DNA from: Sphingobium sp052327305
GTDB lineage: Bacteria > Pseudomonadota > Alphaproteobacteria > Sphingomonadales > Sphingomonadaceae
DNA: 64,000 bases
Direction: 5' to 3'
Assembly: GCF_052327305.1 (NCBI RefSeq)
Contig: NZ_CP182486.1
Coordinates: 434,001-498,000 of the forward strand
Both the position numbers and the translations under genes were made by a program. Every line of letters begins with the position of its first letter. Positions within the stretch are counted from its first letter, which is position 1. This document shows, one piece after another, positions 17,280 to 24,808 of this stretch. The notes below the pieces were generated by a model that had not been told where the DNA came from, did not search any database, and saw nothing but the letters and a program-made list of their open reading frames with translations.

Positions 17280-18488
17280 TCAGATCGGATAACCGAGTAA
17301 CAGGCGGGGGCGTGGACCGCTCTCGCCGCGCGCTTCGGACATGAACTGGCGCTTGAGTGGCCCGATCCGCTGCACTGCCCCCAGTCCCAGCGCCCGTACG
17401 CGAGACGGCAGTCGGCCCGGCACGTCGAAAAGACGCACCAACCCATCCATCATCAGCGTGACACTGGTCGCGTCCAGCGCCCGCCAGCGCTGATAACGCG
17501 TGAGAAGCTGTGCGTCGCCGGGCTCAAGTCCCATACGCATGCCTTCCACGATCACCTCGGCCAGCGCTGCTGCATCACGATAGCCCAGGTTCACGCCCTG
17601 CCCCGCTATGGGATGGATGGCATGTGCCGCATCCCCTACCAGCGCGAGCCGGTCATCCACGATCCTTGCGGCGCGATGATAACCGAGCGGATAGCTCTGC
17701 ATCGGGGCGGCAAGGCTGATCCGTCCCAGAAAATCGCCCATCCGCTTCTCTGCCTCGGCGAGCCACGCAGTCTCGGACAATTTCAGCATTGCCCCGGCAT
17801 GGCGCTCAGGCACGGTCCACACGATGGCGGACCGGGTGCCCGGCTGCATCGGCAGCAGCGCGAAAGGTCCGCCCGGATAGAATATCTCATAGGCCGTGTT
17901 ACCGTGCGACCGCCCATGATTGATCGCCGTCACCAGCGCACGCTGGGGATAGGACCATTTCGCCACTGTTATGCCGGCCAATTCGCGCGTGGGGCTATTG
18001 CGACCTTCCGCCGCCACAAGAAGGCTGGCGGAAATCTCTTCCCCACCGGCAAGCGTCGCGGTGACGCGATAGGGTCCACGCTTCGCCTGCACGATCCGGT
18101 TCGGCTGGAAACGGGTAAGTCCGTCGATGCCCGTCGCCGCCGCGTCGATAGCCCGGCGCAGTTCCCGATTCTCAACCATCCGGCCAAGCGCCCCGTCGTC
18201 AGGGTCCGGCGCGAAATCGAGGGCACCCGGCCCCAGCCCTTCGCTTACCCAGATGCGGTCTATTGGGCAGGTTTTCCCAGCCAGATGCTCCGCGATGCCG
18301 AGCGCTTCGAACATCCGCCAGCTGGCGCTTGCGATCGCCGAGACGCGCCCATCGAACCCGTGAGCGAGCGTATCGGCCGGAAGTGCGGGATCGACGACCG
18401 CGACCGTCGCACCGTGGCGCGCCAGCGCTATGCCGAGCGTCAGGCCAACAAGTCCGCCACCGGAAATGAGAACATCGACATGCTTCAT
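17280..18488 (-). CDS. FAD-dependent ubiquinone-biosynthesis hydroxylase (UbiH/UbiF/COQ6 family)
   Basis: This 402-residue flavoprotein monooxygenase has the N-terminal dinucleotide fold VLISGGGLVGLTLGIALA, a DG-type region, and the second FAD motif LALVGDAAHAIHPIAGQGVNLGYRD, the hallmark of UbiH/UbiF/UbiI hydroxylases that oxidise the ring of ubiquinone precursors at the membrane. Which ring position is used cannot be told from sequence; alphaproteobacteria may use one or two enzymes for the three hydroxylations. The ATG ending at 18488 gives the family N-terminus directly. It precedes the TauE/SafE gene by five bases. Confidence 0.9.
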   Translation of the reverse strand: MKHVDVLISGGGLVGLTLGIALARHGATVAVVDPALPADTLAHGFDGRVSAIASASWRMFEALGIAEHLAGKTCPIDRIWVSEGLGPGALDFAPDPDDGALGRMVENRELRRAIDAAATGIDGLTRFQPNRIVQAKRGPYRVTATLAGGEEISASLLVAAEGRNSPTRELAGITVAKWSYPQRALVTAINHGRSHGNTAYEIFYPGGPFALLPMQPGTRSAIVWTVPERHAGAMLKLSETAWLAEAEKRMGDFLGRISLAAPMQSYPLGYHRAARIVDDRLALVGDAAHAIHPIAGQGVNLGYRDAAALAEVIVEGMRMGLEPGDAQLLTRYQRWRALDATSVTLMMDGLVRLFDVPGRLPSRVRALGLGAVQRIGPLKRQFMSEARGESGPRPRLLLGYPI

Positions 18489-18542
18489 GTGGACGGTCCT
18501 AGGCGAGTTGACGAGCCGAGGGAAGCGTCCGGCAGATGGCGA

Positions 18543-19151
18543 TCACTCTGCGTTGCGCGAAAAACGGAATACCGTCGCGGGAGGGAAATTGCGCACGATA
18601 TGCCCAACCCTCCGCACATCCAGATCGAGAGACTCGTAGACCTCGCGCGCAATCGGCGGACGGAGCGAATAAGTGAACTGCACAAGCACCCCGCCCGGCA
18701 TCAGCAGCTTGAACGCCTCTGCCAAGATCGCGCGCTGAAGTGACTTGCTCATCGCAAGCATCGGCAAGCCGGAAATGATTGCCTGATACCCGCCAGCGCC
18801 CCCCGCTGCCTGCGTGCAAATTGCCTGAGCCGGCGTTTCCAGAACGGTCGTTCCGGGAAAATCGCGCCGCAGATCACGCGCAAACTCCGCGTTTATCTCC
18901 ACGATCTCCAGCTGGTCGGCGGGAAGCCCTGTCGCCAGTATTTCCCGGGTGAGCGCACCGGTGCCACCGCCAAGCTCCATCACCCGACCCGCGCCGGGAT
19001 CAATCTGCGCGGCCATCATGCGGCCAAGATATTGGCTGCTGGGAACGATCGAGCCGTTCTGACGAGGCCGGCGGACCCAGGCGTGCAGGAACCGGACATA
19101 ATCTGACGCGCGCGAGGGCCGTTGGGCAGTGGCGGAGCAGTGCTGGTGCAT
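18543..19151 (-). CDS. SAM-dependent methyltransferase, PmtA-like phospholipid N-methyltransferase
   Basis: This class I methyltransferase has motif I in VMELGGGTGALTREIL near residue 60 and the post-motif VEINAEF. The segment SGLPMLAMSK and the later GGVLVQFTYSLRPP resemble the Rhodobacter/Sinorhizobium PmtA group, which methylates phosphatidylethanolamine, and also the related rRNA dimethyltransferase fold. I favour the ATG at 19151 (MHQHCSATAQRPS), giving 202 residues; a TTG at 19187 is in frame. It precedes the UbiH gene on the same strand by about 55 bases. The lipid substrate is inferred from family resemblance only. Confidence 0.72.
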   Translation of the reverse strand: MHQHCSATAQRPSRASDYVRFLHAWVRRPRQNGSIVPSSQYLGRMMAAQIDPGAGRVMELGGGTGALTREILATGLPADQLEIVEINAEFARDLRRDFPGTTVLETPAQAICTQAAGGAGGYQAIISGLPMLAMSKSLQRAILAEAFKLLMPGGVLVQFTYSLRPPIAREVYESLDLDVRRVGHIVRNFPPATVFRFSRNAE

Positions 19152-19298
19152 AACCTCAAACAGATACGTCAGACTTGACCGGCGCAATCCCTAAATGGCC
19201 GGCCGCAGATAGAAAAGAGGAAATGCCAAAGGGACGCATTTCCTTATCCCTCATCAGCCGCTCCACGCCGGCCAGAATGGAGAGGTCTTGGCACGTGA

Positions 19299-19622
19299 CT
19301 AGCGGACCACGCCTCTCGCCGACATCAATCTAACCCGTAAGCTATCGAGCGAAATCGAGGCTACGTCTTCATCCGGCCGAGTAGACCGAAGAAGCCGGGC
19401 GAGGTTCTCATGTCGCTGGCTGATTTCGTCGATCGCCTGCAGCGTGGTGTGGTGCCGCTCGATCATCTCATTGTCTTCGCAGAGCACGGCGATGACGCTT
19501 TCGAGCGCATCGCGGGCCAGGTCCATCTCGTCGGCGATCAGGCGGTTCATGTTCACTTCCTTGGGCGCGCACGACGGCTCGAACGGAACGACCACGTCCT
19601 TTTGTGGTGACGTCTGGCTCAT
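19299..19622 (-). CDS. Small helical protein paired with a CheY-like regulator
   Basis: This 107-residue acidic, mostly helical protein contains NRLIADEMDLARDALESVI and EMIERHHTTLQAIDEISQRHENLARLL, which could form a helical hairpin or coiled coil. I do not recognise a family. It begins eight bases after the stop of the CheY-like gene, so the two are almost certainly co-transcribed, and it may be a partner, phosphatase or output helper of that regulator. CheZ-like activity is conceivable but no CheZ motif is seen. An internal ATG (MNRLIADEM) is an alternative start. Confidence 0.68.
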   Translation of the reverse strand: MSQTSPQKDVVVPFEPSCAPKEVNMNRLIADEMDLARDALESVIAVLCEDNEMIERHHTTLQAIDEISQRHENLARLLRSTRPDEDVASISLDSLRVRLMSARGVVR

Positions 19623-19630
19623 GCTGCGGG

Positions 19631-20029
19631 TCAGTGCGTGACTCGGCGAACTGCGGCCACAAGCTTCGCGGGATCGAAGGGTTTGACCACCCAGCCCGTG
19701 GCGCCCGCATCCCGCGCGCGCGCTTTCTTCTCCGGCCCGTTTTCGGTCGACAGGACCAGAATGGGACGGTCGACATGGTGAACGCCCTCCCCGCGCAATC
19801 TTTCGATGAGGCCGAAGCCGTCGAGCTTGGGCATGTTGATATCCGTGATAACCAGATCGAACTCGCGCTCCGAAAGCCGGTCGAGCGCCTCCTCGCCGTC
19901 CTGCGCCTCGGTCACCTCGAAGCCGGCACCAAGCAAAGTCGCGCGAAGCAACGCCCGCATTGAGCGGCTGTCATCGACAGTCAGAATACTGATTCCGCCA
20001 GTCACCCGCCCGCCTGCCTCCACGTTCAT
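19631..20029 (-). CDS. Single-domain CheY-like response regulator
   Basis: This 132-residue protein is one receiver domain. The acidic pair lies in ILTVDDSRSMR, the phosphoacceptor Asp in DLVITDINMPKLDGFGL, the conserved Ser/Thr in LVLSTE, and the Lys in WVVKPFDPAKL. No output domain is attached, so it should signal by protein contact, as chemotaxis CheY does. It lies about 14 kb from the main chemotaxis operon and shares a transcript with the small helical gene downstream. A GTG eight codons later (VTGGISILTV) is an alternative start. Confidence 0.88.
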   Translation of the reverse strand: MNVEAGGRVTGGISILTVDDSRSMRALLRATLLGAGFEVTEAQDGEEALDRLSEREFDLVITDINMPKLDGFGLIERLRGEGVHHVDRPILVLSTENGPEKKARARDAGATGWVVKPFDPAKLVAAVRRVTH

Positions 20030-20107
20030 GCCGGATGGGCCGACACTCTCCAGGACAGGAATAGCGCCATCGAGGTTTAGAAATGGTTCAATGCCGTCAC
20101 GGCCGAA

Positions 20108-21001
20108 TCAGATTTCGGCCGCGATCAACCAGTCGTGGAAGATCTTGAGCGGGCGCTGTTCGAGCGCCCGTTGCCGGCAGACGAAGAAATAGCGATACGG
20201 ACTGGGGACGCGCTTATAGTCGAAAAGCCGCCCGATGCGCGGGTCTTGCGCATGTTCCAGGTGCCGCCCCAGCATCACGGCGATGCCTAGGCCCTGCGCA
20301 GCTGCCTCCAGCATCAGCGGTCCGCTGTCATAATAATCTATAGCGGCCGGCTGGAGATCCGGCACGTCGAAAGCCCGCTTCCACCGGTCGAAGTTGGTCG
20401 CCATCTCGCGGTGGATCAGCACTGTCTCTCGGGAAATGTCCTGCGGCTCTCTGATGGCTCGTGGCCCGTGCAGCCGATCGCGCGCTGCGATGAGAAAAAT
20501 CTGGTCGTCGTCCAGCTGCTGGGCATAGAAGGACGGGTCAACATCTGTCGCAACGACGATTGCCGCGTCGATGCCGTCGCCCAGGCGCGCCGTGGCGTTC
20601 GAGTTGGTATCGATATCCAAGTGGATGCCCGGATGAGCGGCACGCAGTTCGCCGAGCCTTGGCAGGAGCCGCTGGCTCGCGAAAAGCGGCAAGACGCTGA
20701 GTCTCACCCGCATCTGCCGCTGCGGCCCGGTCATCGTCTCGACTGCCGCGCCCAAAGCATCGAGTGCCGGCGCGATCTCGGCCAGCAGGCGCTGACCGTC
20801 ATGATTGAGTTCAAGCTGCTGATGCTTCCGGTCGAAGAGCAGCATTCCAAGATAGCGCTCCAGCGCCTGAATGCGGCGACTCAGCGCCGGGGTGGAGAGC
20901 GCGAGCTCTTCCGCGGCGCCTTTCACCGATCCCGTCCGTGCAACCTGCACAAACGCTTCAAGAGCCGTCAGAGGCGGCAATCTGCGCATGGGCGTCAGCA
21001 T
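20108..21001 (-). CDS. LysR-family transcriptional regulator
   Basis: The N-terminus (LPPLTALEAFVQVARTGSVKGAAEELALSTPALSRRIQALERYLGMLL in outline) is a LysR winged helix-turn-helix over residues 8-65; the remaining 230 residues form the two-lobed effector domain. The LPPL start resembles the GcvA subgroup. The ATG at 21001 sits directly after a GGAGG; the ATG at 20989 is a close alternative. The regulator is divergent from the CDC48-type ATPase gene with about 170 bases between, a usual arrangement when a LysR protein controls its neighbour, but no operator could be assigned. The effector is unknown. Confidence 0.9.
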   Translation of the reverse strand: MLTPMRRLPPLTALEAFVQVARTGSVKGAAEELALSTPALSRRIQALERYLGMLLFDRKHQQLELNHDGQRLLAEIAPALDALGAAVETMTGPQRQMRVRLSVLPLFASQRLLPRLGELRAAHPGIHLDIDTNSNATARLGDGIDAAIVVATDVDPSFYAQQLDDDQIFLIAARDRLHGPRAIREPQDISRETVLIHREMATNFDRWKRAFDVPDLQPAAIDYYDSGPLMLEAAAQGLGIAVMLGRHLEHAQDPRIGRLFDYKRVPSPYRYFFVCRQRALEQRPLKIFHDWLIAAEI

Positions 21002-21173
21002 CCTCCAGTTGGTTGCACTGCACAATACTGCCTCAGCCGAACGGATTTCGCCAGTCGTTTCAGACATGTCACGCTGATCAGTGCGTCGCGAGCGATTGCC
21101 ATCGCTGAGGAAGCACCTATCTTTCCTCGGCATGCGGTCGGAAGAGCACCGCCGAATATCAGAGGAGCGGGCC

Positions 21174-23468
21174 TTGGCCGACACGGAAACCCTGAGCAAA
21201 ACGCGCAAAATTCAGGTGGCGAATGCGCGGCCCGAGGACAGCGGACGCGGCATTGCGCGCCTTCCCCGTGCCGTCATGGCCGAATTGGGCTTCATCGAAG
21301 GTGACGTCGTCGAAATCGCTGGCAAGCGAACCACGGCCTCCCGCGTCGTCCTCTCCTATCCCGAAGATGAGGGGCTGGACGTGCTGCGCCTGGATGGCCT
21401 GCAGCGTGCCAATGCCGGAGTCGGCTCGGGCGACTTTGTCACCGTGACCAAGGCGGAGTCGCGGCCTGCCCAGCGGGTTGTGCTCGCCCCCGCGCAGGAA
21501 AATCTGAGGCTTTCTGGTCACCCAGATGCGCTGAAGCGCGTCTTTGCGGGGCGGCCGATGGTGGCCGGGGATGTCGTCGCCACGGCCGGCCAGCAGCAGG
21601 TCAACCGGGGCGATATGCCACCCAACCTGCGGCAGATGCTCGCGGCGCCAGCTTATGCTCTACAGGAGATCCGGCTCATCGTCGTCTCGGCAACTCCGCG
21701 CGGCATCGTTCACATCGATGCATCCACCGAGGTGGAACTGCGGCCGGAATATGAGGAAGCGCGCGATTCGCGTCGGGCCGATGTCACCTATGATGACATA
21801 GGCGGAATGGCGGACACGATCGACCAGCTTCGCGAGATGGTGGAGCTGCCGCTTCGCTATCCCGAGCTTTTCCAGCGTCTCGGCGTCGATCCGCCGCGCG
21901 GCGTGTTGCTGCACGGCCCGCCAGGCACCGGCAAGACCCGCCTTGCCCGCGCAGTCGCCAATGAGAGCGACGCGGCCTTCTTTCTGATCAACGGTCCGGA
22001 GATCGTCGGCTCTGCCTATGGGGAGAGCGAGAAGAAGCTGCGCGAGATTTTCGACGAAGCAATGAAGTCCCAGCCGTCGATCCTCTTCATCGACGAGATC
22101 GATTCGATCGCGCCCAAGCGCGGGCAGGTTCAGGGCGAGACGGAGAAACGTCTCGTCGCGCAGCTGCTGACGCTCATGGACGGCCTGGAAAGTCGCGCCA
22201 ATCTCGTCGTCATTGCCGCCACCAATCGCCCGGAGGCGATCGACGAAGCGCTTCGCCGCCCCGGCCGGTTCGATCGCGAGATCATTGTGGGGGTTCCAGA
22301 CGAACGCGGCCGAAAGGAAATTCTGGGCATCCACACACGTGGCATGCCGCTCGATCCTGCCGTCGATCTCTCCGAACTCGCCCGGATGACCTACGGCTTC
22401 GTCGGCGCGGATATGGCTGCCCTCACCCGTGAGGCCGCCATCGATGCGGTGCGGCGGATCATGCCCCGCCTCAACCTGGAGGAAGGGACGATCCCGCAGC
22501 AGGTTCTCGATGAACTGAGCGTAACGCGAGAGGATTTCCTTGCTGCTCTCAAGCGCGTGCAGCCTTCCGCCATGCGAGAAGTGATGGTGCAGGCGCCCAA
22601 TGTCAGCTGGAACGATATTGGCGGGCTCGACGACGCCCGGCGGCGTTTGCAAGAGGGCATCGAACTACCGCTCAAGGATCCGGATGCGTTTCGCCGCATC
22701 GGGATTCGGCCAGCCAAGGGCTTCCTGCTCTATGGACCTCCCGGCACGGGCAAGACACTGCTCGCCAAGGCGGTGGCACGTGAGGCGCAGGCGAATTTCA
22801 TTGCCACCAAGTCGAGCGATCTTCTCTCAAAATGGTATGGCGAGAGCGAACAGCAGATCGCCCGGCTCTTCGCGCGTGCCCGTCAGGTCGCGCCGTGCGT
22901 GATCTTCATCGACGAGTTGGACAGTCTCGTGCCCGCTCGCGGTGCGGGGATGGGCGAACCGCAAGTGACGGAACGAGTCGTCAACACCATATTGGCAGAG
23001 ATGGATGGGCTGGAAGAGCTGCAATCGGTGGTGGTGATCGGCGCCACCAATCGCCCGAATCTTATCGACCCTGCGTTGCTCCGTCCGGGTCGCTTCGATG
23101 AACTGGTCTATGTTACCGTGCCGGGAGAAAGCGGCAGGCGCCGCATTCTGGCGATCCACACCGCAAAGATGCCGCTGGCCGCGGATGTCGATCTGGATGA
23201 GCTCGCCGGAGAAACGCGGCGCTTCACGGGAGCCGACCTTGAGGATCTCGTGCGCCGGGCGGGCCTCAACGCCCTGCGCGAATCGCTTGAGGTCCGCGAG
23301 GTCTCGATGGCGCACTTCCGCGCCGCGCTGAAGGACACGCGCGCGTCCGTGACGGAGGAGATGGAAGCGGAATATGCGAGCATCGAGGCCACGATCCGCC
23401 AAAAGGCGCTCGCGACCACGCCACTTGGCTTTGTGGTGCCCTCACCGCCGGCAGCGACCAAAAAGTAG
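21174..23468 (+). CDS. CDC48/p97-type tandem AAA+ ATPase
   Basis: The 764-residue protein has an N-domain of about 190 residues (double-psi barrel region with ARLPRAVMAELGFIEGDVVEI) and two AAA modules. D1 has Walker A GPPGTGKTRLARA near residue 248 and Walker B ILFIDEIDS; D2 has Walker A GPPGTGKTLLAKA near 520 and Walker B VIFIDELDS; both have NRP sensor segments and Arg fingers of the RPGRFD type. This is the archaeal VAT/eukaryotic p97 architecture, an unfoldase for protein complexes. The TTG at 21174 is chosen for its AGAGGAG six bases upstream; the frame is open to 21081. The gene is followed by a clear terminator. Confidence 0.94.
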   Translation: MADTETLSKTRKIQVANARPEDSGRGIARLPRAVMAELGFIEGDVVEIAGKRTTASRVVLSYPEDEGLDVLRLDGLQRANAGVGSGDFVTVTKAESRPAQRVVLAPAQENLRLSGHPDALKRVFAGRPMVAGDVVATAGQQQVNRGDMPPNLRQMLAAPAYALQEIRLIVVSATPRGIVHIDASTEVELRPEYEEARDSRRADVTYDDIGGMADTIDQLREMVELPLRYPELFQRLGVDPPRGVLLHGPPGTGKTRLARAVANESDAAFFLINGPEIVGSAYGESEKKLREIFDEAMKSQPSILFIDEIDSIAPKRGQVQGETEKRLVAQLLTLMDGLESRANLVVIAATNRPEAIDEALRRPGRFDREIIVGVPDERGRKEILGIHTRGMPLDPAVDLSELARMTYGFVGADMAALTREAAIDAVRRIMPRLNLEEGTIPQQVLDELSVTREDFLAALKRVQPSAMREVMVQAPNVSWNDIGGLDDARRRLQEGIELPLKDPDAFRRIGIRPAKGFLLYGPPGTGKTLLAKAVAREAQANFIATKSSDLLSKWYGESEQQIARLFARARQVAPCVIFIDELDSLVPARGAGMGEPQVTERVVNTILAEMDGLEELQSVVVIGATNRPNLIDPALLRPGRFDELVYVTVPGESGRRRILAIHTAKMPLAADVDLDELAGETRRFTGADLEDLVRRAGLNALRESLEVREVSMAHFRAALKDTRASVTEEMEAEYASIEATIRQKALATTPLGFVVPSPPAATKK

Positions 23469-23484
23469 CCAGTAGTTTTTAGGT

Positions 23485-23514
23485 GGCCGGACTGAAACCA
23501 GTCCGGCCATTTTT
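23485..23514 (+). terminator. Rho-independent terminator after the CDC48-type gene
   Basis: A perfect ten-base-pair stem GGCCGGACTG / CAGTCCGGCC with the four-base loop AAAC is followed directly by ATTTTT on the plus strand. It sits 16 bases after the AAA+ stop codon and ends at the stop codon of the convergent citE gene. Lacking a T-run in the other direction, it should act mainly on the plus strand. Confidence 0.9.
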
Positions 23515-24359
23515 CAGATGTCCGCGCGCGCTGCCTCAAGAATCCGCCGAGCATGTTTCAGATGCGGCGCATCGACCATATGTCCGTCGATGCGGAGAGC
23601 CCCTGCCCCCGGATTGCGCTCAAACGCTTCTATGACTGCCTGTGCCCGAGCGACCTCCTCTTCGGACGGCGCAAAGCCCCGGTTTATGACACCGACCTGC
23701 GCCGGGTGGATCGCCATCATGCCGGTGAAGCCATCCCGCCGCGCGCGTGCCACGTAGTCGACCAAACCGGTGAGATCCGCAATGTCGGGATAAACCGTTT
23801 CTATGGCCGCCACCCCCGCCGCATGAGCAGCGAACAACGCCATGCTTCGCAGCATCTCATAAGGCGGCGTGAAGGCCCCACTGGGCTCTCGCGAACTGAT
23901 CGCGCCAATTGCCGCCGGCAGATCTTCCGCTCCCCATGTGAGGCCTGCGAGGCGCCCGGCGCAATTACGATATGTTCCCAGTTCGAAGACTGCATCAGGC
24001 GTCTCCGTCGCGATGGGCAGAATGGGCGGAGCCTCCTCCCCCCAAAGCCCACAGAGCGCGGCGACCGACGCCGCGCCTTCCGCCTTTGGGAGCATCAGCC
24101 CGTCCGGCTTGGCATCGCACAGGCCTGTCAGGTCATCCTCGATCTGGTCACTCGCCAGAGCGTTTACACGAACGAGAGTGCGACATAGGCGCTCCCCCTG
24201 CAGCCAGTCGCTCACTGCCTCGCGAGCAAGGGGCTTGCGCTCGGGTACGACAGAATCCTCCAGGTCGAGAATGATCGCGTCCGCGCCGCTTGCCGCTGCC
24301 TTGGCGAACCGCTCGGGGCGGTCGCCTGGAACGAAAAGTAGCGAACGCCAGCCCTTCAT
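23514..24359 (-). CDS. CitE-family (HpcH/HpaI) acyl-CoA lyase
   Basis: This 281-residue TIM-barrel lyase has the CitE pattern: SLLFVPGDRPERF, DAIILDLEDSV, the Arg of LVRVNAL, LMLPKAEG, the metal Glu in PIATETPDAV, and the metal Asp in TWGAEDLPAAIG. Relatives cleave malyl-CoA, citramalyl-CoA or citryl-CoA. Being the last gene of an isovaleryl/methylcrotonyl-CoA operon, it may cleave a branched hydroxyacyl-CoA such as citramalyl-CoA, or take the place of HMG-CoA lyase; this is inference. The ATG ending at 24359 overlaps the MaoC stop. Confidence 0.88.
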   Translation of the reverse strand: MKGWRSLLFVPGDRPERFAKAAASGADAIILDLEDSVVPERKPLAREAVSDWLQGERLCRTLVRVNALASDQIEDDLTGLCDAKPDGLMLPKAEGAASVAALCGLWGEEAPPILPIATETPDAVFELGTYRNCAGRLAGLTWGAEDLPAAIGAISSREPSGAFTPPYEMLRSMALFAAHAAGVAAIETVYPDIADLTGLVDYVARARRDGFTGMMAIHPAQVGVINRGFAPSEEEVARAQAVIEAFERNPGAGALRIDGHMVDAPHLKHARRILEAARADI

Positions 24360-24808
24360 ACGGGCCGCTTCAGGATGAGAGCGGTGCGCAGGCACGAGCA
24401 AACAACTTCGTCCCGCTGATTGTGCATCCGGTGGCCGAATGTGACGACACCGGCATTGGGCCGCGACTTGCTTTCCCTCAGCTCTATCACCTCGGTCTCG
24501 GCGCGCAGAGTATCGCCGATGAAGACCGGCGCGGGCATGACAAGTTTGTCGTAGCCGAGATTGGCGACCAGCGTGCCGAGCGTGGTTTCCGCCACCGTCA
24601 GCCCCACCATCAGGCTGAAGGTGAAAGTCCCGTTCACGAGGATTTGACCGAACTCGCTCGCCTTCGCAGCCTCGGCATCAATGTGCAGCGGCTGGGGGTT
24701 ATGCGTCATGGTCGACCAGAGGAGATTGTCCGTCTCCGTCACTGTCCGGCGAATGGGATGGGCAATGTGATCGCCGGCGGTCCAGTCTTCGAAATAACGG
24801 GCCGTCAT
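24356..24808 (-). CDS. MaoC-like hot-dog acyl-CoA hydratase
   Basis: The 150-residue single hot-dog protein has the hydratase-2 catalytic stretch NPQPLHIDAEAAKASEFGQILVNG in outline, with the Asp/His pair replaced in family style by the NPxPLHxD motif. MaoC proteins of this size hydrate enoyl-CoAs; relatives act on mesaconyl-CoA or itaconyl-CoA. The gene overlaps both neighbours by four bases, MccA before and CitE after, so the three are translated together. Its likely substrate is a branched unsaturated dicarboxyl CoA ester such as 3-methylglutaconyl-CoA, but that is inferred from its place. Confidence 0.88.
   Translation of the reverse strand: MTARYFEDWTAGDHIAHPIRRTVTETDNLLWSTMTHNPQPLHIDAEAAKASEFGQILVNGTFTFSLMVGLTVAETTLGTLVANLGYDKLVMPAPVFIGDTLRAETEVIELRESKSRPNAGVVTFGHRMHNQRDEVVCSCLRTALILKRPV

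Noticed and set aside
17613..18743. Plus-strand open frame of 376 codons opposite the UbiH-type gene
   Set aside because: The minus strand has clear FAD motifs; this frame has no recognisable segments and crosses two minus-strand genes.
21660..22652. Minus-strand frame of 330 codons inside the CDC48-type gene
   Set aside because: It is an antisense shadow of the D1 module, whose Walker motifs are on the plus strand.
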